Notes: a model not told the origin generated them from the letters alone. 64,000 nt of DNA from Qipengyuania flava (GCF_011762005.1 NZ_JAASQU010000003.1:186001-250000), one strand, 5' to 3'. Shown: positions 9,647 to 18,916, numbered from the stretch's first letter. Translations and numbers: made by a program.

Positions 9647-10885
9647 TCAGCCTTTCGCTCGCCACCGCGCAACGAAGAAGCCGTCCAGCCCGCCGTGTTC
9701 GGCGAGCATGCCGGGATCGGTGCGCAACCAGCCTTCCCCGGTAGGGGCCAGTCCCGCGGGCAATTCCTCTGGCGTGATCGGCGCCACGGGGAGCGGTACG
9801 CCTGTCGCCTGCGCCTCGCCCTCCTCGCGTTCGAGCGAGCAGGTCGCGTAAACCAGCGTTCCGCCCGGCTTGAGCCAGCCTCGCGCGCGTTCGAGCAGAG
9901 CAGACTGCAAATCGGCCATCTCATCGATCTGCCGCGCGCCGATCCGATGGAGCACCTCCGGGTGACGCCGCGCGGTGCCTGTCGCGGTGCAGGGCGCGTC
10001 AAGCAGGATGGCGTCGAACTGGTGCTTGGGCTCCCATGTCAGCGCGTCGGCGCGCACGGTATTTGCTTTCAGCCCGGTGCGTTTCAGATTGGCCTTGAGC
10101 AGGTCGAGCCGACGCTTGGAAATATCGAGCGCGGTAACCTGCCAGCCCTGCGCCGCCAGTTGCAGCGTCTTGCCGCCGGGCGCGGCGCACAGGTCGAGCA
10201 CATGGCGCCCCTCCCCTTGTCCCAGGAGCCGCGCGGGTAGCGCGGCAGCAAGATCCTGCACCCACCACGCACCCTCGGCAAACCCGGGCAGCGTCTCGAC
10301 ATTCGCCCCGCGTGGCAGGCGCAGGTGGCCCGGCATCAGGCTATCGGCCGATAGCTGGACCTGCCAATGCGCGGTTTGCGCCGGATCGCGGAGCGTAAGG
10401 TCGAGCGGCGGCGGCTCGGCCAGCCCGGCGGCGATCGAAGGCGCGCGTTCGCCCCAACGGGCGGCGACGTCTTCCGGTAGGCCGGGCCTGTCTGGCAGCG
10501 CTGCTTCGCGCTTGCTCAGCGTTGAGAACACCCCATGCGCCAGTCGTCGCGGTCCGCCCGCGAGCAAGTCCAGACCCGTGGCGACCACAGCGTGCGGCGG
10601 CGTTTCCAGCCGCAACCATTGCGCCAGCATGAGCCGCAGGACCATGCGGGCCTTGGCATCGTGCGGGAGCGCTTTCCTCGTTGCACGGTCGATCAGAATA
10701 TCCAGATCGACCAGCCAGCGCAGCGTCTCGCCCGCGATCGCGCGCGCGAGCGCCTTGTCCTCGAATTTGCGCACATCCTTGGTGGCGCCCGCAAAGGCGA
10801 TATCGAGCGTTTCGCCGCGACGCAGGACCGCGTCGAGCAGGCGCAGCGCCGCACGGCGCGCATGAATTCCGGTAGGTTGAGCCAT
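9647..10885 (-). CDS. RsmB/NOP2-family RNA cytosine-5 methyltransferase
   Basis: A 412-residue SAM-dependent enzyme. Residues 1-130 form a NusB-like RNA-binding domain. The catalytic domain follows with motif I DLCAAPGGKT at 231-240 and two conserved cysteines, Cys299 (DAPCTATGT) and Cys349 (ATCSLEREE), the pair used for cytosine-5 methylation. The likely target is 16S rRNA C967 as for RsmB, but paralogues are common in alphaproteobacteria, so the exact site is inferred. It converges end to end with the alpha/beta hydrolase gene (stops at 9646 and 9647). Confidence 0.9.
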   Translation of the reverse strand: MAQPTGIHARRAALRLLDAVLRRGETLDIAFAGATKDVRKFEDKALARAIAGETLRWLVDLDILIDRATRKALPHDAKARMVLRLMLAQWLRLETPPHAVVATGLDLLAGGPRRLAHGVFSTLSKREAALPDRPGLPEDVAARWGERAPSIAAGLAEPPPLDLTLRDPAQTAHWQVQLSADSLMPGHLRLPRGANVETLPGFAEGAWWVQDLAAALPARLLGQGEGRHVLDLCAAPGGKTLQLAAQGWQVTALDISKRRLDLLKANLKRTGLKANTVRADALTWEPKHQFDAILLDAPCTATGTARRHPEVLHRIGARQIDEMADLQSALLERARGWLKPGGTLVYATCSLEREEGEAQATGVPLPVAPITPEELPAGLAPTGEGWLRTDPGMLAEHGGLDGFFVARWRAKG

Positions 10886-10939
10886 TGCGCGCCCCTACCC
10901 GCACTTGAAACCGTGCGCCAGCTTGCGCATTTCACACAT

Positions 10940-11098
10940 ATGACCGAGCGCGCTACCCAACGTCCCGAAGGGTTCGAGAAACCCGCCCACTGGACCAACG
11001 ATCCGCCCCCTCCGCCCAAGTCGAGCGACGACAAGGAGGAGCTGAGCCCGACGCGCTACGGCGACTGGGTCAAGGACGGGATCGCGATCGACTTCTAG
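10940..11098 (+). CDS. Succinate dehydrogenase assembly factor 4 family (DUF1674)
   Basis: A 52-residue protein ending in PTRYGDWVKDGIAIDF, the signature of the DUF1674/SdhAF4 family, which helps insert FAD into the SDH flavoprotein subunit in mitochondria and alphaproteobacteria. The N-terminal half is proline-rich and charged. The ATG at 10940 starts 54 bases from the divergent RsmB-type gene; a longer upstream in-frame opening runs antisense to that gene and is not credible. No sdh genes are in the window. Confidence 0.8.
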   Translation: MTERATQRPEGFEKPAHWTNDPPPPPKSSDDKEELSPTRYGDWVKDGIAIDF

Positions 11099-11137
11099 CG
11101 CCTGCCGTGCCGCGTCGCGCGCGGGCAAGGAAAAGTA

Positions 11138-12538
11138 TCAGATTGCCTTCAGCGCAATCTTCAATCCGTCCTTCGGCTTGGGAATGGGCCAGGCTTGCCA
11201 GTCGGGATCGCCCGCCGCCAGTTCCACGCGGTAACGCGGCAACATCTGCGCCAGCAGCACCTTCACCTGCATATAGGCGAAGTGCAGCCCGAGACACATG
11301 TGCGCCCCGCCACCGAATGGCACCCAGGCATATTTGTGCCGCGCCTTCACCTGTTCGGGGGTGAAGCGCATCGGGTCGAAAGCGTAGGGATTGTCCCAGT
11401 ACTCTTCGTCGTGATGCGTATAATGGATGTTGATGCCGACATGCGCTCCGGCGGGAATCCGGTAGCCGCCATATTCGAAACTCTTGAGCGCCCGGCGCGG
11501 CATCGAGGGCACCGGCGGGACGAATCGCAGGGCTTCCTTGAATGCCATGTCGGTCAGTTCGAGCTTGCCCAGATCATCATAGTCGAGATCGCGAACACGG
11601 CCTTGGGCATCGACACCCCCGGTAACCGCGATCACTTCGTCGCGCAGCCGATCCTGCCATTCGGGATGCTTGGCCAGCAGCCAGAGCAGCGAGGTCGCGC
11701 TCGAAGTGATCGTGTCGTGCGCCGCCATCATCAGGAAGTTCATGTGGTCGACCACCTCGTCGACCGGCATGAGGCTGCCGTCTTCATATTCGGCAGTCGC
11801 GAACTGGCTGAACATGTCCTGCCCGCCGCCCTCGGCCCGGCGGCGATGCGTTTCCCGGGTGAAATAATCGACGAGGAACGCGCGTCCGTCGACCCCGCGC
11901 TTCATCTGCGTGAACGGCAGCGGCTTGCGCACCGGCGCAACGCTGGCCTGCACCATGTCGACGAAGGCGCGGTTGATCCGGTCGGCCTCGGGGCCCCAGG
12001 GAATGCCGATGAAACTGTCCGCCGCAAGATCGAGCGTGAGTTCCTTGATCGCGGGGTAGAACCGCATTTCGCCCGTGCCCCATTCGTCTAGCCGCTTGGC
12101 GATGCCGCGATTCAGGCTGCCCGCGTAATGCCGCATGGGTCCGGGCTTGAACGCGATCGAGAGCGCCCGGCGATCGGCACGGTGGTGATCGAAATCGATC
12201 AGCATCAACCCACGCGGGAAGAGCTTGTCGAGCACCGGACCCCAGCCCTGTTCGGAGCTGAAAACCTTGTCGCGGTTCATCAGCACCATTTCATTGGCCT
12301 CGGCGCCGATCAGTGCGACGTTCCAGCCGCCGAAAGCCTTGCTCTTGTAGACTCGTCCGTATTTTTCGATCATCCGCCGGGTCTGGCCATGCGGGTCGGA
12401 CAGCATCTTGAAGGTGTTGCCGACGATCGGCCAACCGGCTTCACCAGGGATATGCGCGAGCGCTTCGTCGCTCGGGGTTCCCTCGGTCCAATGCGCGGGG
12501 GCGAGTTCGGCAGGCTGGTGCGGGGCAAGCGTCGCCAT
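11138..12538 (-). CDS. Cytochrome P450
   Basis: A 466-residue heme monooxygenase. The heme-binding loop FGGGAHMCLG gives the proximal ligand Cys415, the I-helix contains AAHDTITSS, and the K-helix ExxR is seen in FKEALRFVPP. There is no N-terminal membrane anchor, so it is a soluble bacterial P450 needing separate ferredoxin partners, none of which is nearby. Its ribosome binding site AGGAG and a perfect 6+6 palindrome (12555-12572) lie in the 39-base gap after hemH, so it is the last gene of the mrp-hemH strand with its own possible control. The substrate is unknown. Confidence 0.93.
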   Translation of the reverse strand: MATLAPHQPAELAPAHWTEGTPSDEALAHIPGEAGWPIVGNTFKMLSDPHGQTRRMIEKYGRVYKSKAFGGWNVALIGAEANEMVLMNRDKVFSSEQGWGPVLDKLFPRGLMLIDFDHHRADRRALSIAFKPGPMRHYAGSLNRGIAKRLDEWGTGEMRFYPAIKELTLDLAADSFIGIPWGPEADRINRAFVDMVQASVAPVRKPLPFTQMKRGVDGRAFLVDYFTRETHRRRAEGGGQDMFSQFATAEYEDGSLMPVDEVVDHMNFLMMAAHDTITSSATSLLWLLAKHPEWQDRLRDEVIAVTGGVDAQGRVRDLDYDDLGKLELTDMAFKEALRFVPPVPSMPRRALKSFEYGGYRIPAGAHVGINIHYTHHDEEYWDNPYAFDPMRFTPEQVKARHKYAWVPFGGGAHMCLGLHFAYMQVKVLLAQMLPRYRVELAAGDPDWQAWPIPKPKDGLKIALKAI

Positions 12539-12554
12539 TAGGTAGCTCCTTACA

Positions 12555-12572
12555 ACTTACTTTGCTGTAAGT
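12555..12572. promoter_or_regulatory. Inverted repeat in the hemH-P450 gap, candidate operator
   Basis: ACTTAC and GTAAGT, perfect 6-base arms separated by 6 bases, sit between the hemH stop and the P450 ribosome binding site. The shape is that of a dimeric repressor site (TetR-type sites often look like this), but no such regulator is next to it. The repeat is seen directly; the role is inferred. Confidence 0.45.
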
Positions 12573-12577
12573 AGTTT

Positions 12578-13606
12578 CTAGCTACGAATCCACCCCGACA
12601 ATTCACGACGCAGCAATTGCTCGAGCATGGTGAGCCCCGCGGGCGACGTATTGAGACAGGAAAGCGCAGCGAACTGCTCGCCCCCGGCTTCGGTAAACTG
12701 CTCGCGCCCCTGGATGGCGAGCTCTTCCAGCGTTTCGAGGCAATCTGCGGAAAAGCCGGGTGCCGCGATTGCGAGCCTTTTCGTCCCCGCCTGCGCTTCT
12801 TCCTCCAACGTGTCGTCGGTCGCCGGACCCAGCCATTTGGCGGGCCCGAAGCGCGACTGGAAAGTGGTCCGGAAGCGCAGCCCCGGGCGCGCCAGCCGTT
12901 CCTGAAGAAGTCGCGAAGTCTTCTGGCAGTGGCAGTGGTACGGATCGCCCAGTTCGAGCGTGCGCTGCGGCATGCCATGAAAACTAAGCAGCAGCACCTC
13001 GGGCGCGAAAGCCAGCGCATCGAGTTGGCGTGACAGGTCGTCTGCGAGCGCATCGATATAGGCAGGATCGTCGTGATAGGGTGGCAGTGTGCGGAGCGAA
13101 GGTTGCCACCGCATTGCCCGCAGCTTGTCCGCAGCCTTGTCCACAACCGTCGCCGTGGTGGCGGCCGAATATTGCGGGTAGAGCGGCGCCAGCAGGATCC
13201 GTTCGCAGCCTGCGTCCATCAACGCCTGGATCCGCTCGGGGATCGAGGGCGTGCCGTAGCGCATGGCCCAGTCGACCGTTACGTCGTCGCCCAGACGCGC
13301 CTGCATCGCTTCGGCCTGTTTGCGGGTGATCACCGCGAGCGGCGAGCCCTCCTCGCTCCAGACCTGACTATAGGCATGCGCGCTTTTCTTCGGACGCGTG
13401 TTGAGGATGATTCCGCGCAGAATGGGCTGCCAAGCGATAGCCGGGATTTCGACCACGCGCCTGTCGGAAAGGAATTCCGCGAGATAGCGTTTGACCGGGC
13501 CCTTCTCGGGCGCGTCGGGCGTTCCGAGATTGACGATCAGGACACCTACCCCACCCGATTTCACGGCGGGATGGTCTGCGGGAAGCTGCTGGTTCTGCCA
13601 GGTCAT
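12578..13606 (-). CDS. hemH: Ferrochelatase
   Basis: Inserts Fe2+ into protoporphyrin IX, the last step of heme synthesis. It has 342 residues. Visible family features are VGVLIVNLGTPDAP at the N terminus, LLLSFHGMPQRTLELGDPYHCHC with the catalytic histidine, and ATDDTLEEE with the conserved acidic face. The ATG at 13606 has a GGAGGG site and overlaps the stop of the molybdenum hydroxylase gene by 4 bases (ATGA). The cysteines in HCHCQK hint at a metal site but are not proof of one. The longer frame upstream is not needed. Confidence 0.94.
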   Translation of the reverse strand: MTWQNQQLPADHPAVKSGGVGVLIVNLGTPDAPEKGPVKRYLAEFLSDRRVVEIPAIAWQPILRGIILNTRPKKSAHAYSQVWSEEGSPLAVITRKQAEAMQARLGDDVTVDWAMRYGTPSIPERIQALMDAGCERILLAPLYPQYSAATTATVVDKAADKLRAMRWQPSLRTLPPYHDDPAYIDALADDLSRQLDALAFAPEVLLLSFHGMPQRTLELGDPYHCHCQKTSRLLQERLARPGLRFRTTFQSRFGPAKWLGPATDDTLEEEAQAGTKRLAIAAPGFSADCLETLEELAIQGREQFTEAGGEQFAALSCLNTSPAGLTMLEQLLRRELSGWIRS

Positions 13607-15900
13607 AGACCCTCCGATAGCAAGGGAAGGCGGCGAAAGCGCGCTCCGGTCGCGGAGTAAAGCGCATTCGCGATCGCCGGGGGCGCCACTGCAACGCCGA
13701 GTTCGCCCGGATCGAAAGGCGGCGCATCGCTGGCGAGGAACTCGATCACGATTTCGGGACAATCCGCCAATGTCGGCAGCGACAGGCCGGCCAGCCGTTG
13801 TGGCACCGGCTTGCCATTTTCGTAGGCCAGGCTCGAACCGGTGGCGAGAGAGAGGCCGAAAATGAGGCCGCCTTCGATTTGCTGGCGCGCGATGTCGTGA
13901 TTGACCACCCGCCCGATATCGACCGCGGCATGGAGGCGTGTCACCCGTACCCCGCCTTCACCCAGCGCCGCCTGGGCGACACAGGCGATCCGACCGCCGG
14001 TGTCGGGCGCGCCTATCCGCGCCATGGCGAGGCCCTGACCCGTGCCGCGGCGGCCGCCATCCCAATTGGCCAGTCGTGTCGCGCGGCGCAGGCAATCGGC
14101 CATGCGCGGCATCCGCCCCAGCATTTCCATGCGATAGAGGAATGGATCGCGTCCGGCGCGTTCGGCCAGTTCATCGATGAAGCTCTCGGTGAAGAACGCC
14201 GTGTAGGCGGCCGAATTGCCGCGCAGGTGGCCCGTGGGGAATGGCAGGGCCACGGGAAGATGATCGATCGCGACATGGTCGATCGCATAGGGCGGCACCG
14301 CCCCCTCGCATGCCAGCGGATCGGCTTCGCCAGCAACGTGTCCGATCGCCGCTTCCGCAGTCTTGTTGTCGAACAGCCGCTGGCCGAATTCACGCATCGT
14401 AGACGGCATGGCGAGCTGGGCGCGCCAGGCAGCGATGCGGCCTCCGCTTGCCGGCAGGAAGCCCGCATCGAGCCGCGCAGTGACGGGCGTGCGCACGGGC
14501 ATGGACTGCATTTCCTGCGCGCGCGGCCAGGTCAATTGCACCGGTTGCCCGATCTCCTTGGCGATCTGTGCGACCTCGATCGCATGGCGCCGTTCGAGCC
14601 GGGCGTCGAAACTTCCGCCTGCAGCCGTAGGATAAAGCACCACATCCTGCGCCGCGATGCCGATCGCTTTCGCGGCCGCGCGGCGGGTCAATTCGGGCGC
14701 CTGTGCCGCGATCCACAATTCGAGCTTGCCGTCATCGTACCGCGCGGTCGCGCTGGCGGTTTCGATCGTGGCATGGACGGCAGGGGCCACGCTGTAGGTT
14801 TGCGTATAGTCCGCGCGCTCCAACTGGCCATCGGGATCGCCCTGTTCGTGCAGACGCTCGGGGGCGACCTGGTCGAACGCGTCATCGAGCGTTTCCAACG
14901 CCGGCGCGCTTTCCACTGTGGCGGCACCGATGAAGCGCGGTTTCATCGCGCTGAGCGAACGCTCGGCGATCCACCAGCTCTCGGCCACTGCGGCGAGATA
15001 GCGTTTCGATCGCACCACACCAACCAGCCCTTTCAAACCGGCAATCGCCTCGGCATCGAAGGCCGACAATTCGGGTTTGCCCAGCGGCCCGTGGCGGATC
15101 GAGGCGTAGACCATGCCCGGCAGCCGGACGTCGCCAGCGAACAGGAATGAACCGTCGACCTTGGAGGGCAGGTCGAGCCGGGGAAACTCGGGCGCCAGTT
15201 CGGCCTCGGCGGGAGAAGGATTTTCTGCCGGAGGTTCCACGCGCAAGGGGGCAGGTTCGGGCGGCTCGAAGCTTGCCGCTTCGTCGGCCAGTTCGCCGAA
15301 GCCGAGCCGCTGCTCGCCGTGTCGCACCTGACCGGCCGCGACTTCGCATTCCTCCCAGTCGATCCCCCAGCGCTCGGCCGCCGCCATCGCCAGCATGGAC
15401 CGGGCGCTGGCCGCGGCTTCGCGCAGCGGCGCTTCATAAGCGGCCAACGAAGTGCCATCGGCGGTGACACAAAAAGCGTTGTCGCGCGCGAACCGTTCGG
15501 CGAGCAGACTATCGGGATCGTCTGCCAATGCCGGGATGTTCGACCAAAGCGGCGCCCATTTGGCCGCCAGCGAGATATTCGCGTAAAGCCCGGTGGGCGG
15601 CGCCGGTTCGACCGCGACCTGCCGCCAGTCGGCGCCGAGTTCGATTGCCACCACCTGGGCGAGCACTGTGGTGACGCCCTGCCCCATTTCGAGCTGGGGA
15701 ATTGCCACGGTCACCACCCCGTCGCTGCCGATTGTCAGCCAGCCGCCAAAGCCCTGTTCGCCCGGCGCTGGTCGCAAGGGGCTGGGATAGCTGCGCGGCC
15801 ATAGCCACCAGGCCACGGCGAGCCCGCCACCAAGCGCAGCGCCAACAAAGAGTTGGCGGCGCGTGACGGGAAGGCGGTCTAGTTGTGCGCGCCAATCCAT
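13603..15900 (-). CDS. Molybdenum hydroxylase large subunit (xanthine dehydrogenase / isoquinoline 1-oxidoreductase beta type)
   Basis: A 765-residue molybdopterin-binding subunit of the xanthine dehydrogenase family. A twin-arginine-like start (VTRRQLFVGAALGGG, about residues 11-25) suggests export by the Tat route. QLEMGQGVTTVLAQVVAIELG and LPGMVYASIRHGPLGKP are typical of isoquinoline 1-oxidoreductase beta-type proteins. Such subunits normally pair with a small 2Fe-2S protein, which is not adjacent. The start overlaps the mrp end by 22 bases and the end overlaps hemH by 4. The substrate, an N-heterocycle or aldehyde, cannot be told. Confidence 0.88.
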   Translation of the reverse strand: MDWRAQLDRLPVTRRQLFVGAALGGGLAVAWWLWPRSYPSPLRPAPGEQGFGGWLTIGSDGVVTVAIPQLEMGQGVTTVLAQVVAIELGADWRQVAVEPAPPTGLYANISLAAKWAPLWSNIPALADDPDSLLAERFARDNAFCVTADGTSLAAYEAPLREAAASARSMLAMAAAERWGIDWEECEVAAGQVRHGEQRLGFGELADEAASFEPPEPAPLRVEPPAENPSPAEAELAPEFPRLDLPSKVDGSFLFAGDVRLPGMVYASIRHGPLGKPELSAFDAEAIAGLKGLVGVVRSKRYLAAVAESWWIAERSLSAMKPRFIGAATVESAPALETLDDAFDQVAPERLHEQGDPDGQLERADYTQTYSVAPAVHATIETASATARYDDGKLELWIAAQAPELTRRAAAKAIGIAAQDVVLYPTAAGGSFDARLERRHAIEVAQIAKEIGQPVQLTWPRAQEMQSMPVRTPVTARLDAGFLPASGGRIAAWRAQLAMPSTMREFGQRLFDNKTAEAAIGHVAGEADPLACEGAVPPYAIDHVAIDHLPVALPFPTGHLRGNSAAYTAFFTESFIDELAERAGRDPFLYRMEMLGRMPRMADCLRRATRLANWDGGRRGTGQGLAMARIGAPDTGGRIACVAQAALGEGGVRVTRLHAAVDIGRVVNHDIARQQIEGGLIFGLSLATGSSLAYENGKPVPQRLAGLSLPTLADCPEIVIEFLASDAPPFDPGELGVAVAPPAIANALYSATGARFRRLPLLSEGL

Positions 15901-16841
15901 GCGTCGACCTTGGCGGCGATATCGTGGAAGGGAGCACCCAGCGCGCCGGTGTCGAGCGCGGGCGGCGCGCCGCGGTCGCTGCCCTCCCGGATCGCGAGAT
16001 CGAGGGGGATGCGTCCGAGGAACGGCAGATCGAGCCGCCCGGCCGCGGTTTCGACGCCGCCCTTCCCGAAGGGATCGGATATTTCGCCGCAATGCGGGCA
16101 GGCATAGCCCGCCATGTTCTCGACCAAGCCGATGACCGGCACGCCCGCCTGGTCGAACAGTTGCCCGGCCCGCGCCGCATCGATCAGTGCAAGATCCTGC
16201 GGGGTCGAGACCAGCACCGCGCCCAGCGGCTTGAAGCGCTGCATCATGGTGAGCTGCACATCACCCGTACCCGGCGGCAGATCGACCACCAGTGTGTCGA
16301 CATCGCCCCAATGCGCATCGATGAGTTGGGTGAGCGCATTGCCCGCCATCGGGCCACGCCATGCCAGTGCACGCCCCGGTTCGACCAGGTGCCCCATCGA
16401 CAGCACCGGAATGCCGACCGCGCTCTCCACCGGAACCAGCTTCTTGTCGCGCGCAACCGGTTTTTCGCCCTGATTGCCGAGGATGACCGGCTGCGAAGGC
16501 CCGTAAATGTCGGCATCGACCAGCCCGACCTTGTGGCCGCGTTTGGCCAAGCCGATCGCGAGATTGGCGGTCAGCGTGGACTTGCCCACCCCGCCCTTGC
16601 CGCTGCCCACCGCGATAATGCGGCGCTGGGTGCGTTCGGCAGTCATCACCACGCGGGTTTCCTGCACGTCGTCGCGCTGGCCGAGGATATCCCCCAGTGC
16701 GCGCTCGATGTCGCTACGCTCGCGCTCGCCCAGACCGGCGGCATCGACCACCGCCATGGCTCGGCCATCCTTGATCGTCAGGGCAGAGACGCGGGCGGCG
16801 AGGCTGTCGGGGAGCAGCGATTTCGGATCGGTCGAACTCAT
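15879..16841 (-). CDS. mrp: Mrp/ApbC-family iron-sulfur carrier ATPase
   Basis: A 320-residue P-loop NTPase that carries and delivers Fe-S clusters. An N-terminal MIP18-like region (residues 1-70) precedes the deviant Walker A motif GSGKGGVGKST at 79-89 and DLPPGTGDVQLT. The C-terminal half has the cluster-binding CxxC (YACPHCGE). The start ATG at 16841 is preferred over a much longer upstream opening that runs antisense to hflK. It heads the operon with the molybdenum hydroxylase and hemH and is divergent from hflK (76-base gap). Confidence 0.93.
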   Translation of the reverse strand: MSSTDPKSLLPDSLAARVSALTIKDGRAMAVVDAAGLGERERSDIERALGDILGQRDDVQETRVVMTAERTQRRIIAVGSGKGGVGKSTLTANLAIGLAKRGHKVGLVDADIYGPSQPVILGNQGEKPVARDKKLVPVESAVGIPVLSMGHLVEPGRALAWRGPMAGNALTQLIDAHWGDVDTLVVDLPPGTGDVQLTMMQRFKPLGAVLVSTPQDLALIDAARAGQLFDQAGVPVIGLVENMAGYACPHCGEISDPFGKGGVETAAGRLDLPFLGRIPLDLAIREGSDRGAPPALDTGALGAPFHDIAAKVDAWIGAHN

Positions 16842-16917
16842 GGCCGCGGCTGCTGTAGCATCGAAAAGCGCGCGGCAACCCCTGTTTTTCCCGCAAACCG
16901 CACCTATAAGAGTTGGC

Positions 16918-18081
16918 ATGAGAATTTTTGACGGGTTCGGACAGAGGATTTCCCTCGCGATGGCGGGCAAGAAAAGCCCATGGGGCGGTGGCTCGGGCAA
17001 TGATGGCGGCGGCGGTGATGAACCGACCGGTGCGCAGGGCGGCGACAAGCCCAAGGGCCCGCGCAATCCGTGGCTACCTCCCGGTGGCAACAGCGAAGAC
17101 GGCCGCCGCGCGCCCAATATCGAGGATATCTTCAAGAGCCGCGGCCCCGAAGGCCCGCGCCGCAGCGGTGGCGGTGGCCCGGGCGGCCCCAACTTCCGCT
17201 TCCCCCAGCGCCCCGGCGGCAAGAGCTGGTTCCCGCTGGCGGTGGCCGGCATCGTGATCGTGGGCCTGCTGGCCACGAGCGTTCACCTCGTCGGTCCGCA
17301 GCAGGAAGGCGTCGTCAAAACGCTCGGCAATTACACGCGCAATATGGAACCGGGCCTGAACTTCTCGCTCCCCTTCCCGATCGAGACGGTCGATATCGAA
17401 GATGTCGAGGGCGTGCGCTCGGTCCGTATTCCGGGCAATGACAACCAGGCCAAGCTGATCCTGACCGGCGACCAGAACCTCGTCGATCTCAGCTATATCG
17501 TGCGCTGGAACATCAAGGATCTGGCCAATTACAAGTTCCGCGTCGTCGACCCGATCGAGACGGTGAACGAAGCGGCCGAGGCCGGAATGCGCGCAGCTGT
17601 CGCGGAAACCGAGCTCGACGAAACCTTCTCGGGCCAAGGCCGTGCGGCGATCGAGCTGGACGTGCGCGAACGCATGCAACGCACGCTCGACGGCTACCAG
17701 GCGGGTGTCCGCGTGCTAGGTGTCGAGATCGAAAAGGCCGACCCGCCGGCACAGGTGGTCGACGCGTTCCGCGACGTGCAGGTCGCCGAACAGAATGCCG
17801 ACGCGGCGCGCAACCAGGCACGCGGCTACGCGCAGCAGGTGCTGGCACAGGCCGAAGGTGAAGCGGAGGCCTTCGACAAGGTCTATGCCCAGTATCGCCT
17901 CGCCCCGCAGGTGACGCGTCAGCGTCTTTATTACGAGACCATGGAACGCGTGCTCAGCCAGACCGACAAGACCATCGTCGAAACCAACAACGTCACGCCT
18001 TATCTGCCGCTGCCGGAAATCCGCCAGCGCGCGCAGAGGAGTGCCCCCGCCACCGTCGTGACCGCACCGGAGGGCCAGTGA
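16918..18081 (+). CDS. hflK: HflK, FtsH protease regulator subunit
   Basis: Forms with HflC a membrane complex around the FtsH protease. It is about 387 residues from this start. An N-terminal glycine- and proline-rich cytoplasmic tail (to about residue 105) leads to one membrane segment (FPLAVAGIVIVGLLATSVHLVG) and then the SPFH/band 7 domain with a coiled-coil region (residues 250-330). A second in-frame ATG at 16960 begins at MAGKKSPWGGG, closer to the usual HflK start; the choice is open. The next gene, hflC, begins one base after this stop. Confidence 0.93.
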   Translation: MRIFDGFGQRISLAMAGKKSPWGGGSGNDGGGGDEPTGAQGGDKPKGPRNPWLPPGGNSEDGRRAPNIEDIFKSRGPEGPRRSGGGGPGGPNFRFPQRPGGKSWFPLAVAGIVIVGLLATSVHLVGPQQEGVVKTLGNYTRNMEPGLNFSLPFPIETVDIEDVEGVRSVRIPGNDNQAKLILTGDQNLVDLSYIVRWNIKDLANYKFRVVDPIETVNEAAEAGMRAAVAETELDETFSGQGRAAIELDVRERMQRTLDGYQAGVRVLGVEIEKADPPAQVVDAFRDVQVAEQNADAARNQARGYAQQVLAQAEGEAEAFDKVYAQYRLAPQVTRQRLYYETMERVLSQTDKTIVETNNVTPYLPLPEIRQRAQRSAPATVVTAPEGQ

Positions 18082-18082
18082 C

Positions 18083-18916
18083 ATGAGCAATTTCCTGCAG
18101 AACCATCGCAATTCCGTCATCGCGCTTGCCGTGCTGGTGATCGGGTTCATGATGAGCGCCTATGTCGTTCCGGAAGAGGAACAGGTGGTCATCATCCGCA
18201 CGGGTGAACCGGTTGGCGTGGTCAACACGCCCAACGGCTCGACCAATGCCGGGCTCTACTTCCGCATTCCCTTCATCGACAGCGTCAACCGCGTCGAAAA
18301 GCGGCTGCTCGATCTCGAGATGACCGACGAGGAAGTGCTGTCGGCCGACCAGCAGCGCCTGCTCGTCAACGCCTATGCGCGCTTCCGCATCACCGATCCG
18401 GTGCGCATGGTGGAACGTGCGGGCTCGACCGACGGCGTGCGCAATGCGCTGGAACCGATCCTCAACTCGGTACTGCGTCAGGAACTGGGCCGGCGCACCT
18501 TCCAGGCGATGCTGACCGCCGAACGCGGCAGCGCGCTGGCCAATGTGCGCACCAATCTCGACCGGCAGGCACGCCAGTACGGTGCCGAAGTGGTCGATGT
18601 GAAGATCATGCGCACCGACCTGCCCGAAGCGCCGCTGCAATCGGCGTTCCGGCGGATGGAATCGGACCGTGAACGCGAAGCGCGGACGATTCGCGCCCAG
18701 GGTAGCCGCGATGCGCGCATCATCCGTGCCGATGCCGATGCGGAAGCCGCGCGGATCTATGCCGAGGCGTTCGGCAAGGATGCCGAGTTCTACGATTTCT
18801 ACCGTGCGATGCAGAGTTACGACGCGACCTTCTCGAATGACGAGAACCCGTCCGAAAGCAGCATCATTCTGTCGCCGGACAATGAATATCTGCGGCAGTT
18901 CCGCGGGCGGCGTTGA
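18083..18916 (+). CDS. hflC: HflC, FtsH protease regulator subunit
   Basis: Partner of HflK, 277 residues. One N-terminal membrane segment (about 10-28) is followed by an SPFH domain opening with EEEQVVIIRTGEPVGV, and by a long helical part rich in Arg, Ala and Glu (residues 190-240) typical of the family. The ATG comes one base after the hflK TGA, so the two are translated together in equal amounts. The operon probably runs on into the Do-type protease after a 143-base gap. Confidence 0.95.
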   Translation: MSNFLQNHRNSVIALAVLVIGFMMSAYVVPEEEQVVIIRTGEPVGVVNTPNGSTNAGLYFRIPFIDSVNRVEKRLLDLEMTDEEVLSADQQRLLVNAYARFRITDPVRMVERAGSTDGVRNALEPILNSVLRQELGRRTFQAMLTAERGSALANVRTNLDRQARQYGAEVVDVKIMRTDLPEAPLQSAFRRMESDREREARTIRAQGSRDARIIRADADAEAARIYAEAFGKDAEFYDFYRAMQSYDATFSNDENPSESSIILSPDNEYLRQFRGRR

